The notes below the pieces were generated by a model. The model was not told the DNA's origin. It did not search any database and was given only the letters and a program-made list of their open reading frames with translations. From assembly GCA_030037035.1 (NCBI GenBank), contig JASHSA010000108.1:1-23690 (forward strand): a stretch of DNA of 23,690 bases, read 5' to 3'. This document shows positions 13,766 to 20,771 of the stretch, piece by piece (within the stretch, counting starts at the first letter, position 1; every line of letters starts with the position of its first letter). Source of the stretch: Thermoplasmata archaeon (GTDB lineage: Archaea > Thermoplasmatota > Thermoplasmata > Lutacidiplasmatales > UBA184). The position numbers and the translations under genes were made by a program.

Positions 13766-15247
13766 ATGGAGAGCGAGTACGGACTGCTCGTCGACGGGAA
13801 GTGGACCTCGCCCCCGGGCGCCGCCCGCTTCGCGACGAAGAACCCGGCGACCGGCGAGACGGTCGGCTCGTTCGTGAGCGCGACGGCCGACGACGTGCGC
13901 GCGGCCGTCGGCGCCGCGGCAAAGGCGTTCTCCCGCTGGCGGGAGACCCCGGCGCCGAAGCGGGGGGAGATCCTGCTCGACGTCGCGCGCCGGATGCGCG
14001 CCGCGAAGCCGGAGCTCGGGCGCCTCGTCACGCGCGAGATGGGCAAGGTGATCGGCGAGGGGCTGGGCGACGTGCAGGAGTCGATCGACTTCATCGAGTA
14101 CATGGCCGGCGAGGGGCGTCGCCTGTTCGGCGAGACGGTCCCCTCCGAGCTCCGTTCGAAGTTCTGCCTGACGGTCCGCCAGCCGAAGGGGGTCGTCGCG
14201 TGCATCACCCCCTGGAACTTCCCGACGGCGATCCCGAACTGGAAGATCGCGGCCGCGCTCGTCACGGGCAACACGGTCGTCTTCAAGCCCGCGAGCTCCA
14301 CGGCGACGTGCGCCGCGGAGGTCGTCCGGCTCTACGAGCAGGCGGGCGTGCCGGCCGGCGTCCTCAACTTCGTCACCGGGGCAGGGTCGGTCGTCGGCAA
14401 CGCGCTGGTCGAGGACCCTCGCGTCCGGACCGTCTCGTTCACGGGAGGCGTCGAGACCGGGCGCGACGTCTACGTCCGCGGCGCGAAGGGCCTGAAGATG
14501 GTCCACCTTGAGCTCGGCGGGAAGAACCCGGTGATCCTGATGGACGACGCCGACCTCGCGCTCGCGCTCGACGGGGTCCTCTTCGGCGCGTTCGGGACCG
14601 CGGGCCAGCGGTGCACCGCGACGAGCCGCCTGATCGTCCACGAGAAGGTCTACCGGCGCTTCCTCGCCATGCTCACCGAGCGGCTGGAGACGTTCACGGT
14701 CGGCGACCCTCTCGACCCGCGGACCGGGATGGGACCGGTCGCCTCCGCGGACCAGGAGCGCAAGGTCCTCGAGTACATCGAGATCGGCAAGAAGGACTCG
14801 ACGCTCCTCTACGGCGGCGAAAAGCTTCGGGGGGGCGCCTACGACCGCGGCCACTTCATCCGCCCGACGATCTTCGAGACGACGCACGGCAGCCGCATCT
14901 CCAAGGAGGAGATCTTCGGGCCGGTCCTCTCGGTCCTGCGGGTCGGCTCCTACGAGGAGGCGGTCCGGGTCGCCAACGACGTCGAGTACGGTCTCTCCTC
15001 GTCGATCTACACCCGGGACGTCAACCTCGCCTTCCGCGCGATCCAGGACCTCGAGGCCGGCATCACCTACGTCAACGCGCCGACGATCGGAGCCGAGGTC
15101 CAGCTGCCGTTCGGCGGCGTGAAGAACACCGGAAACGGCGGCCGAGAGGCGGGCAGCGTGGCGGTCGAGGAGTTCACCGAGATCAAGACCGTGTTCGTCG
15201 ACTTCTCCTCGAGGCTGCAGAAAGCCCAGATCGACGTCGAAGCGTAG
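13766..15247 (+). CDS. Aldehyde dehydrogenase, 2-oxoglutarate-semialdehyde-dehydrogenase-like
   Basis: This 493-residue NAD(P)-dependent aldehyde dehydrogenase oxidises an aldehyde to the acid. The nucleophile is Cys283 in GQRCTATSR, the general base is Glu249 in HLELGGKNP, and Asn151 (TPWNFP) and Lys174 (FKPAS) complete the active and cofactor sites. The phrases TPAPKRGEILL, PWNFPTAIPNWKIA, LEYIEIGKK and VNAPTIGAEVQLPFGGVKNTG resemble, from memory, the Sulfolobus 2,5-dioxovalerate (2-oxoglutarate semialdehyde) dehydrogenase type used in pentose and sugar-acid breakdown. The exact substrate is uncertain, and no sugar-acid genes are nearby. The family is certain. The next small gene begins right after its stop codon. 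Confidence 0.93.
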   Translation: MESEYGLLVDGKWTSPPGAARFATKNPATGETVGSFVSATADDVRAAVGAAAKAFSRWRETPAPKRGEILLDVARRMRAAKPELGRLVTREMGKVIGEGLGDVQESIDFIEYMAGEGRRLFGETVPSELRSKFCLTVRQPKGVVACITPWNFPTAIPNWKIAAALVTGNTVVFKPASSTATCAAEVVRLYEQAGVPAGVLNFVTGAGSVVGNALVEDPRVRTVSFTGGVETGRDVYVRGAKGLKMVHLELGGKNPVILMDDADLALALDGVLFGAFGTAGQRCTATSRLIVHEKVYRRFLAMLTERLETFTVGDPLDPRTGMGPVASADQERKVLEYIEIGKKDSTLLYGGEKLRGGAYDRGHFIRPTIFETTHGSRISKEEIFGPVLSVLRVGSYEEAVRVANDVEYGLSSSIYTRDVNLAFRAIQDLEAGITYVNAPTIGAEVQLPFGGVKNTGNGGREAGSVAVEEFTEIKTVFVDFSSRLQKAQIDVEA

Positions 15248-15466
15248 ATGAGCGCGTTCCGCGCGACGGACGCGCAGCTCGAAGGCGAGATCGCCACGGT
15301 CGAGCGGATCGCCCGCCTCCGCCTGCGTCGGGCGACCGAGGAGCTGAGGGAGTTCGAGGGCGTGCTGCGCGAACTGCGCCGGGAGCGCCGGCGGCGCGAG
15401 CGCCTCGTCGCGGCGGCGCTCGAGGCGAGCGCCCTGACCGCGCCGGCGGGGTCGTCGAGCGACTAG
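15248..15466 (+). CDS. Small charged helical (coiled-coil) protein
   Basis: This 72-residue frame has its ATG immediately after the TAG of the aldehyde dehydrogenase (TAGATG), so it could be translated by re-initiation. Residues 8-60 are almost entirely helix-forming and strongly charged, with Leu and Ala at heptad spacing and an Arg-rich stretch (ELRRERRRRERL). A Ser-rich tail follows. It may be a coiled-coil or nucleic-acid-binding peptide; no family is recognised. The gene converges on orc1/cdc6, and both end on the same CTAG. In GC-rich DNA short frames are common by chance, so existence is likely but not certain. Confidence 0.55.
   Translation: MSAFRATDAQLEGEIATVERIARLRLRRATEELREFEGVLRELRRERRRRERLVAAALEASALTAPAGSSSD
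15463..15466. other. Second shared CTAG stop of a convergent pair
   Basis: CTAG gives the stop of the 72-residue gene on + (TAG 15464-15466) and of orc1/cdc6 on - (TAG 15463-15465). It is the same geometry as at 3543-3546, with a 4-bp overlap and no separate terminator. Confidence 0.8.
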
Positions 15467-16890
15467 ACCGGACCGGTCCGGTTCGGGTTGTCGAAGTTCG
15501 TCAGCAGCAGCTGGCCACGGTTCCGTGGCCGCGCCACCGGGGCGAGCAGCGCGTCCTCCTCGAGCGCCGGGATCGTCTCGGAGATCGGCACGTCGACGAG
15601 GATCTCGCGCGTCCGGCCGCCGCGGCCCCGAGAGACGATCGTCGCCCGGATCAGGCCGAGCGTCTCGAGCTCGCTGACGTAGTTGGAGATCGAGCGCGCG
15701 TGCAGCGGCTGCAGGCCCAGGCGCTCGGCGAGCCGTCGGTAGCTGTCGTAGACCTCGCCGGTCAGGACGCCGTTGCGCCGCCGCTCGTACAGCTGCAGGA
15801 TCGCGTAGAGCAGCACCTTGCAGTGCGGGGGCAGCGTCCGACAGCACTCGACGACGATGTCCTGCTCGAGGCGGTTCTTCGCCTTGACGACGTGGTCGGG
15901 GGTGATGCGCTTCGCATGGTCCCGCTCGGCCATCTCGGCGGAGAGGCGCAGGAGGGCGAGCGCCCGTCGCGCGTCGCCGTTCTCGAGCGCGGCGTACGCC
16001 GCGCACCGCTCCACGACCCCGGGGTCGACGACGTCGCCGTTGAACGCCTCGCGCGCCCGGTCGCGCAGGATGTCCTGCAGCTCGGAGGCGTTGTACGGCT
16101 GGAAGACGATCTTCTCCTCGTTGAGCCGACTGCGGACGCGCGCGTCCAGCTGGTTGGTGAACTTGAGGTCGTTCGAGATCCCGACGAGGCTCAGGCGGGA
16201 GTTCTCGAGCTCGGTGTTGAGCTGGCTCAGCGTGTAGAGGACGTTGTCGCCGCTGCGGGCGACCAGGCGGTCGATCTCGTCCAGGACGAGGATCGTCGTC
16301 GCCTTGCGCGCATCGAGGATCCGCACCATCGCCGCCTGGACGCGGTCGAGCGACCATCCGGTCGGGATCCGGTCGCCGTCGGAGGCGGCGAACGTGTTGC
16401 CGATCGTCTGGAGGAGGCTGTAGGAAGTGTCGAGGTTCGCGCAGTTGATCGTCAGGAAGCCGAGGCGCGAGCTCGCCCCCACGCGACGCTCGATATCGTG
16501 TCGGACCTGCGCGACGACGGCGGTCTTGCCGGTGCCGATCTTGCCGTAGATCAGGAGGTTGGAGGGGAGGTCCCCGCGGAGCGCCGGGCCGAGGATCTCG
16601 ACGACCTTGCGGATCTCCTCCTCTCGGTGCGGGAGGCGCGCCGGCACGTACGAATCGCGCAGCACCTCCCGGCTCCCGCGGAACAGCTCGCTCTTCGTCT
16701 GCAGGATCGCGTCCAGCAGCGCGCCGGTCCCCCCTCCGCCGCCGGCGCCGGACGCCGGCGGTCCGGGGGGGACCTCGGCGCTGCCCCCCGCTCGGCGGTC
16801 GCCGACCGGGGCGACCGCCTTCGCCGTCGGATCGCTCAGATCGGGTCGCGCCGGCAGCTCCGCCGGCGGATCCTCGGGAGCAGGTGGCAC
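15463..16890 (-). CDS. cdc6: Replication initiator Orc1/Cdc6
   Basis: This AAA+ ATPase of 475 residues recognises archaeal replication origins and loads the MCM helicase. Walker A is GKIGTGKT (116-123), Walker B LVLDEID (201-207), sensor 1 GISND (237-241), and a likely arginine finger lies in RVRSRL (251-256). After the lid domain, a winged-helix DNA-binding domain covers about 350-450 (LGLQPLHARSISNYVSELETLGLI). Residues 1-56 are a Pro/Gly-rich, probably disordered extension, longer than in most archaeal homologues. The start is GTG 16890; an in-frame TGA 18 codons upstream, with no ATG or GTG between, limits the choice. A TATA-like GTTGATATGG (minus strand, 16937-16946) lies about 50 nt upstream. 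I see no clear origin-recognition boxes beside the gene. Confidence 0.94.
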   Translation of the reverse strand: MPPAPEDPPAELPARPDLSDPTAKAVAPVGDRRAGGSAEVPPGPPASGAGGGGGTGALLDAILQTKSELFRGSREVLRDSYVPARLPHREEEIRKVVEILGPALRGDLPSNLLIYGKIGTGKTAVVAQVRHDIERRVGASSRLGFLTINCANLDTSYSLLQTIGNTFAASDGDRIPTGWSLDRVQAAMVRILDARKATTILVLDEIDRLVARSGDNVLYTLSQLNTELENSRLSLVGISNDLKFTNQLDARVRSRLNEEKIVFQPYNASELQDILRDRAREAFNGDVVDPGVVERCAAYAALENGDARRALALLRLSAEMAERDHAKRITPDHVVKAKNRLEQDIVVECCRTLPPHCKVLLYAILQLYERRRNGVLTGEVYDSYRRLAERLGLQPLHARSISNYVSELETLGLIRATIVSRGRGGRTREILVDVPISETIPALEEDALLAPVARPRNRGQLLLTNFDNPNRTGPV

Positions 16891-16936
16891 CGTAACGCCT
16901 GCCCGTGGCCTCGGGCTCGCGTCGCACGGTCGGCCG

Positions 16937-16946
16937 CCATATCAAC
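16937..16946 (-). promoter_or_regulatory. TATA-like element upstream of orc1/cdc6
   Basis: The minus-strand sequence GTTGATATGG is centred about 52 nt before the GTG of orc1/cdc6, which implies a leader of about 25 nt. The divergent gap 16891-17047 is slightly richer in A/T around here. It contains no convincing repeat of origin-recognition type. Confidence 0.35.
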
Positions 16947-17014
16947 CTTCCTTCGTCGGTATCCATTCCGGCGGGGATCGTCGGCGTCGGACGGCGTCTC
17001 CGGTTCGACCGAAG

Positions 17015-17024
17015 CGATTTGAAG
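17015..17024 (+). promoter_or_regulatory. TATA-like element for the isoprenoid cluster
   Basis: CGATTTGAAG is centred about 29 nt before the ATG at 17048, close to leaderless spacing. It probably starts the transcript that runs through the small membrane gene, isopentenyl phosphate kinase, fni and elp3, since no later gap in that run can hold a promoter. Confidence 0.4.
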
Positions 17025-17047
17025 CCCCGCGCGCCTCGGAGCGGCCG

Positions 17048-17269
17048 ATGGGGGCGCACGCGAGCGCGCCGGCGGTGCCCGAGCACGCCTCCGGCGGCTG
17101 GCGCACGGTGCTCGGGATCGTCGGTTCGGCGGTGCTTGCCGGAATCGGGCTCGTCGGGCTCGCGTACTGGCTCATCACGTTCCGGTGGGTCCTCTTCGCG
17201 AGCGTGATCCCGGTCGTGGTGGGCGCCTACCTGCTGTTCACGCGCCTCACCGGCCCCGACCACGCGTAG
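17048..17269 (+). CDS. Small two-helix membrane protein
   Basis: This is a 73-residue protein. I took ATG 17048 because the frame upstream lies antisense to orc1 and lacks a plausible signal, and because a TATA-like box lies 29 nt before it. Residues 20-43 and 46-65 are two strongly hydrophobic helices joined by a tight turn (TFRW). The N-terminal tail is polar and rich in Ala, Pro and His; the C-terminus is RLTGPDHA. No family is recognised. It precedes isopentenyl phosphate kinase by only 10 nt, so it is probably in the same operon. Small hydrophobic proteins beside lipid-precursor genes could help membrane assembly, but this is a guess. Confidence 0.62.
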   Translation: MGAHASAPAVPEHASGGWRTVLGIVGSAVLAGIGLVGLAYWLITFRWVLFASVIPVVVGAYLLFTRLTGPDHA

Positions 17270-17279
17270 TCTCGGAGCG

Positions 17280-18101
17280 ATGGCCGCCTCCCCCGACGCC
17301 CGCCCTGGGCGGCCGGTCGTCGTGAAGCTCGGAGGGAGTCTCCTCACCCGCAAGCGCGAGGTCGAGCGGCTCCGGCCCAAGGTCCTGCACCGTCTCGCCG
17401 CGGAACTCGCCGCCGTGCCCGAGCTGGCGCGGGTCGTGCTCCACGGCGCCGGCTCGTTCGGGCACCCGGGCGCGGCCCGGTTCGCGCTGGCCCGCGCCCC
17501 GACGAGCGACCGGGAGCGGACCGAACGGCGCCGGGGCGCCGCGATCGTCGCCTCGGAGGTCCGCCGTCTCCACATCGCCGTCCTACGCGAGCTCGTCGCG
17601 GCCGGCGTGCCGGCGTGGTCGGTTCCGCTCTCGCTCCTCGCCTCCAACCACGGCGGCGCCCTCGAACGGTTCGACGCCGCGCCGTTCGCCGACGCGCTGG
17701 GCCGGGGGTTCGTGCCGGTCGCCTTCGGGGACGTCGTGCCGGACACGAGCTGGGGAGTGTCGATCCTGAGCGCCGACACCGCCGCGGTCGAGCTTTCCCG
17801 CCGCCTCCCGGCCCAGCGGGTGGTCTTCGCCGCGGACGTTCCCGGCGTGCTCGAGGGGCCCGCCGGCCGGCGGGCAAAGGTCGTCGCCGAGCTCTCCGAC
17901 GCGGTCCTCGCGCGGCTGCGACCCGCGGGGGGAGCGGTCGACGTCACCGGGGGGATCCGGGCGAAGGTGGCGGCGATGCTCGAGATCGCACGCGCCGGCG
18001 CCGACGCAGCCCTTATTAGCGGACTGACCGATGGAGCGCTCTCGAGGGCGATCCGGGGGGAGTCGGTCTACGGCAGCTGGGCCCACGCGCGCGCCCCGTA
18101 G
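17280..18101 (+). CDS. Isopentenyl phosphate kinase
   Basis: This 273-residue amino-acid-kinase-fold enzyme phosphorylates isopentenyl phosphate to isopentenyl diphosphate, the last step of the archaeal mevalonate routes. The N-terminal VVVKLGGSLLTRK (residues 13-25), HGAGSFGH (55-62), containing the substrate-contacting His that defines the family, and SILSADTAA (161-169) are all present. So are DVPGV (186-190) and TGGIRAKV (223-230), which line the nucleotide site. This pattern separates it from acetylglutamate, uridylate and fosfomycin kinases. Length is normal. It sits directly before type 2 IPP isomerase, as in many archaea, and its 3' end overlaps that gene's annotated start by 71 nt. 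It implies that the organism makes isopentenyl phosphate, but the earlier steps are not in this window. Confidence 0.93.
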   Translation: MAASPDARPGRPVVVKLGGSLLTRKREVERLRPKVLHRLAAELAAVPELARVVLHGAGSFGHPGAARFALARAPTSDRERTERRRGAAIVASEVRRLHIAVLRELVAAGVPAWSVPLSLLASNHGGALERFDAAPFADALGRGFVPVAFGDVVPDTSWGVSILSADTAAVELSRRLPAQRVVFAADVPGVLEGPAGRRAKVVAELSDAVLARLRPAGGAVDVTGGIRAKVAAMLEIARAGADAALISGLTDGALSRAIRGESVYGSWAHARAP

Positions 18102-19176
18102 GGCCGAGGACCGCGCCGGCCTCGACCTGAGCCACCGCAAGGCCGAGCACGTCAAGGTCGTCCTCGGCCGCGACGTCGAGGGGCGCTACCGCTACTGGAA
18201 CGACATCCAGCTCGTCCACCGCGCGCTCCCGGAGCTCGACTTCGAGGAGGTCGACCCTTCGGTCACGCTGCTCGGGCACCGGTTGAAGGCACCGATCGTC
18301 ATCACCGGCATGACCGGGGGCTTCCCGGACGCGGCGACGATCAACGACAACCTCGCCCGCGCGGCCGCGGAGGTCGGGGTCGCGATGGGGGTCGGGAGCG
18401 AGCGGGCCGCGATCCTCAAAGGCCAGTATCCCGAGAGCTACGCGACCGTCGCCGGCCATGCCGTCCCGCTGAAGTTCGCGAACGTCGGCGCCCCGCAGTT
18501 GATCGCCCAGAAGCCCGGCGACAAGGTCCTCTCGGCCGAGGACGTGAGGGCGGCGATGCGGCTGATCGGGGCGGACGTCCTCGCCGTCCACCTCAACTTC
18601 CTGCAGGAGATGGTGCAGCCCGAGGGGGACCGACGCGCGAAGGGGTGCCTTGCGCGCATCGCCGAGCTGGCGCGGGCCTTCCCCGTGCTGGTCAAGGAGA
18701 CCGGCGCCGGCATCTCCCGCGAGGTCGCCGAGCAACTGCGGGAGGGGGGCGTGAAGGCGTTCGACGTGAGTGGCACCGGCGGAACGTCGTTCGCCGCGGT
18801 CGAGCACTTCCGCGCCGTCGAGCAGGGGGCCGAACGCGAGGCCCGCGTCGGCCGGACGTTCTGGGACTGGGGGATCCCCTCGCCGGTCTCGGTCGTCGAG
18901 CTCGCTCCGCTCGGGCTGCCGGTGATCGCAAGCGGCGGCGTTCGCACCGGGCTCGACGTCGCGAGGGCGATCGCGCTCGGGGCGACCGCCGCGGGAACCG
19001 CCGGCGGGGTGCTGCGGGCGGCCTCCACCGGGTTCGCCGAGACGAAGAACGAGCTCGAGACGCTCGTCCACGAGCTTCGCGTCGCGATGTTCCTCACCGG
19101 CTCGCGGACGGTCGACGAGCTCCGCTCGGCGCCGACGGTGATCACGGGGGAGACGCGGGCGTGGCTCCGGCGCTAG
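18031..19176 (+). CDS. fni: Type 2 isopentenyl-diphosphate isomerase
   Basis: This FMN- and NAD(P)H-dependent TIM-barrel enzyme interconverts IPP and DMAPP. Motifs appear in order: HRKAEH (35-40), TGMTGG (92-97), GVGSERA (120-126), ANVGAPQ (150-156), HLNFLQE (187-193, with the conserved Gln and Glu near the substrate and Mg2+), KETGAGIS (222-229), DVSGTGGTSFAAVE (245-258) and SGGVRTG (301-307, the flavin phosphate loop). From ATG 18031 the protein has 381 residues, but the first 30 or so are Arg/Ser-rich and not typical of the family. The overlap with the kinase gene holds no other ATG, GTG or TTG in frame; the first alternative is a CTG at 18127. The product is certain and the start is not. 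Confidence 0.93.
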   Translation: MERSRGRSGGSRSTAAGPTRAPRRAEDRAGLDLSHRKAEHVKVVLGRDVEGRYRYWNDIQLVHRALPELDFEEVDPSVTLLGHRLKAPIVITGMTGGFPDAATINDNLARAAAEVGVAMGVGSERAAILKGQYPESYATVAGHAVPLKFANVGAPQLIAQKPGDKVLSAEDVRAAMRLIGADVLAVHLNFLQEMVQPEGDRRAKGCLARIAELARAFPVLVKETGAGISREVAEQLREGGVKAFDVSGTGGTSFAAVEHFRAVEQGAEREARVGRTFWDWGIPSPVSVVELAPLGLPVIASGGVRTGLDVARAIALGATAAGTAGGVLRAASTGFAETKNELETLVHELRVAMFLTGSRTVDELRSAPTVITGETRAWLRR

Positions 19177-20696
19177 CGACGCCGCCGACCCCGGAGGAGC
19201 TCCATCGCGCGAGGCTGCGCGCCCCGGACGGGGCCGCCGCCCGCTCGAACGTCAGCTTCCTGCGCTCGCGGACGCCGGAGGAGCGGGCGCGGTGGGCCGG
19301 CGCGATCGCGCGCAAGCCGACGCGCTCGCTCTCGGGGGTCGCGGTCGTCGCGGTGATGACGGCCCCGGCCCGGTGCCCGCACGGGCGCTGCACGTACTGC
19401 CCGGGAGGCCTGGAGAGCCGCTCCCCGCAGAGCTACACCGGCGAGGAGCCTTCGGCGCTGCGTGGCGCGCAGTTCCGCTACGACCCGCAGGCGATCGTCC
19501 GGCACCGCCTCGCCGCCCTCGAGGAGATCGGCCACGCGACCTCGAAGGTCGAGGTGATCGTGATGGGCGGGACGTTCCCGAGCCGGCCGGCGACGTACCG
19601 CCGCAGCGTCCTGAAGGGGATCTACGACGGGCTCAACGGGGCGGCGAGCCCGTCGCTCGAGGAGGCGCTCGAGCGGAACGAGCGGGCCGAGCACCGGATG
19701 GTCGGCCTCACGGTCGAGACGAGGCCGGACTGGTGCGACGGCGCCGTGCTCGGCCCCCTGCTCGACGCCGGGCTCACGCGCGTCGAGCTGGGCGTCGAGT
19801 GCCTGGAGGAGCCGGTGCTCCGCGCGGTCGGGCGCGCGCACGGGCTCGCCGAGGTCCTCGAGGCGAGCCGCGCCGCCCGTGGCCGGGGCCTGAAGGTCGG
19901 CTACCACATGATGCTCGGGCTCCCGGGGATGACGCCGGAGAGCGACCTTGCCGGGTTCCGCCGGCTCTGGGCCGACGAGGGGTTGCGGCCGGACTTCCTG
20001 AAGATCTACCCTACGCTCGTGCTCCCGGGGACCCCGCTGCACGACGACTGGCAGGCGGGTCGCTACCGACCGTACGACACCCCGACCGCCGTCGAGCTTC
20101 TCGCCGCGATCAAGCGGGAGGTCCCGTCGTGGGTGCGGATCCACCGCATCCAGCGGGACATCCCCGCGCGCCTGATCGCCGCGGGGGTCCGCGCCAGCAA
20201 CGTCCGCCAGCTCGCCCAGGAGCGCCTCCGGCGCGACGGAGGCCGGTGCCGCTGCCTGCGCTGCCGGGAGCCCGGACGCGGTGCGAGCCCCCCGCCGGAG
20301 GAGCTTCGGCTCGTGCGCAGGAGCTACCGGGCGAGCGGAGGGGAGGAGCGGTTCCTCGCGTTCGAGCACGCCCCGACGGAGACCTGCGCCGCCTACCTGC
20401 GGCTACGCCTCCCCGCCGGCCCGGCGGAGGAGGGGCTCGAGCACCCCGTCGTCCGCGAGCTGAAGGTCGTCGGCCGGGAGCTCGCCGTCGGGGCGACGCC
20501 GACCGCGGTCGACGCCTACCAGCACCGTGGGCTCGGTCGAAGGCTCCTGGATGAGGCGGAGACGGAGGCGCGCGACGCCGGCCACGACCGCCTCTACGTC
20601 ATCAGCGCGGTCGGGAGCCGGGAGTACTACCGGCGTCGCGGCTACGAGCGGCAGGGGTCGTACCTCGCGAAGCGACTCCGTCGCACGGCGTCGTAG
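19161..20696 (+). CDS. elp3: Elp3, radical-SAM tRNA U34 modification enzyme
   Basis: This 511-residue single-chain archaeal Elp3 adds a carboxymethyl group to carbon 5 of wobble uridine 34, using SAM radical chemistry and acetyl-CoA. The [4Fe-4S]-binding cysteines are Cys72, Cys77 and Cys80 in RCPHGRCTYCPGG, a Cys-X4-Cys-X2-Cys spacing that sets Elp3 apart from most radical SAM proteins. The zinc-site stretch CRCLRCRE and the C-terminal acetyltransferase (GNAT) domain with QHRGLG (454-459) follow. I chose GTG 19161: it gives a normal N-terminus, has GGGGGAG about 8 nt upstream, and overlaps fni by 16 nt. The frame is open far upstream, but that is inside fni. Confidence 0.95.
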   Translation: MAPALATPPTPEELHRARLRAPDGAAARSNVSFLRSRTPEERARWAGAIARKPTRSLSGVAVVAVMTAPARCPHGRCTYCPGGLESRSPQSYTGEEPSALRGAQFRYDPQAIVRHRLAALEEIGHATSKVEVIVMGGTFPSRPATYRRSVLKGIYDGLNGAASPSLEEALERNERAEHRMVGLTVETRPDWCDGAVLGPLLDAGLTRVELGVECLEEPVLRAVGRAHGLAEVLEASRAARGRGLKVGYHMMLGLPGMTPESDLAGFRRLWADEGLRPDFLKIYPTLVLPGTPLHDDWQAGRYRPYDTPTAVELLAAIKREVPSWVRIHRIQRDIPARLIAAGVRASNVRQLAQERLRRDGGRCRCLRCREPGRGASPPPEELRLVRRSYRASGGEERFLAFEHAPTETCAAYLRLRLPAGPAEEGLEHPVVRELKVVGRELAVGATPTAVDAYQHRGLGRRLLDEAETEARDAGHDRLYVISAVGSREYYRRRGYERQGSYLAKRLRRTAS

Positions 20697-20732
20697 GCCG
20701 GCGGGATTGCACGCGCCGAACTCTCGCAATCG

Positions 20733-20737
20733 TTAAA
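20733..20737 (+). promoter_or_regulatory. TATA-like box for S-adenosylmethionine synthetase
   Basis: TTAAA is centred 37 nt before ATG 20772 and 28 nt before GTG 20763. It predicts a transcript starting near 20761-20763, with either GTG 20763 as a leaderless start or ATG 20772 after a leader of about 10 nt. AGGTG at 20761-20765 would serve ATG 20772 as a ribosome-binding site. Confidence 0.5.
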
Positions 20738-20771
20738 CCCACCCCTCGCTCGCCGACCGAAGGTGCCCACC

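Noticed and set aside
17000..17012. tRNA T-loop-like GGTTCGACC
   Set aside because: No matching acceptor, D or anticodon stems surround it, and the T-stem does not pair.
16891..17047. Replication origin next to orc1/cdc6
   Set aside because: Origins often adjoin this gene, but the 157-nt gap has no repeated origin-recognition boxes and only slight A/T enrichment. A CGGTTCGACCG near-palindrome alone is not enough.
13712..17947. Very long open frame on the minus strand spanning several genes (about 1400 codons), and similar long antisense frames at 728-3064 and 21874-23679
   Set aside because: High G+C content makes stop codons rare in all frames. These are rich in Arg, Pro, Gly, Ala and Glu without domain structure, and lie opposite genes with clear motifs.
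18645..19160. Upstream extension of elp3 through fni
   Set aside because: The fni frame has unmistakable flavin and substrate motifs there, while the elp3 frame upstream of GTG 19161 is compositionally biased sequence.
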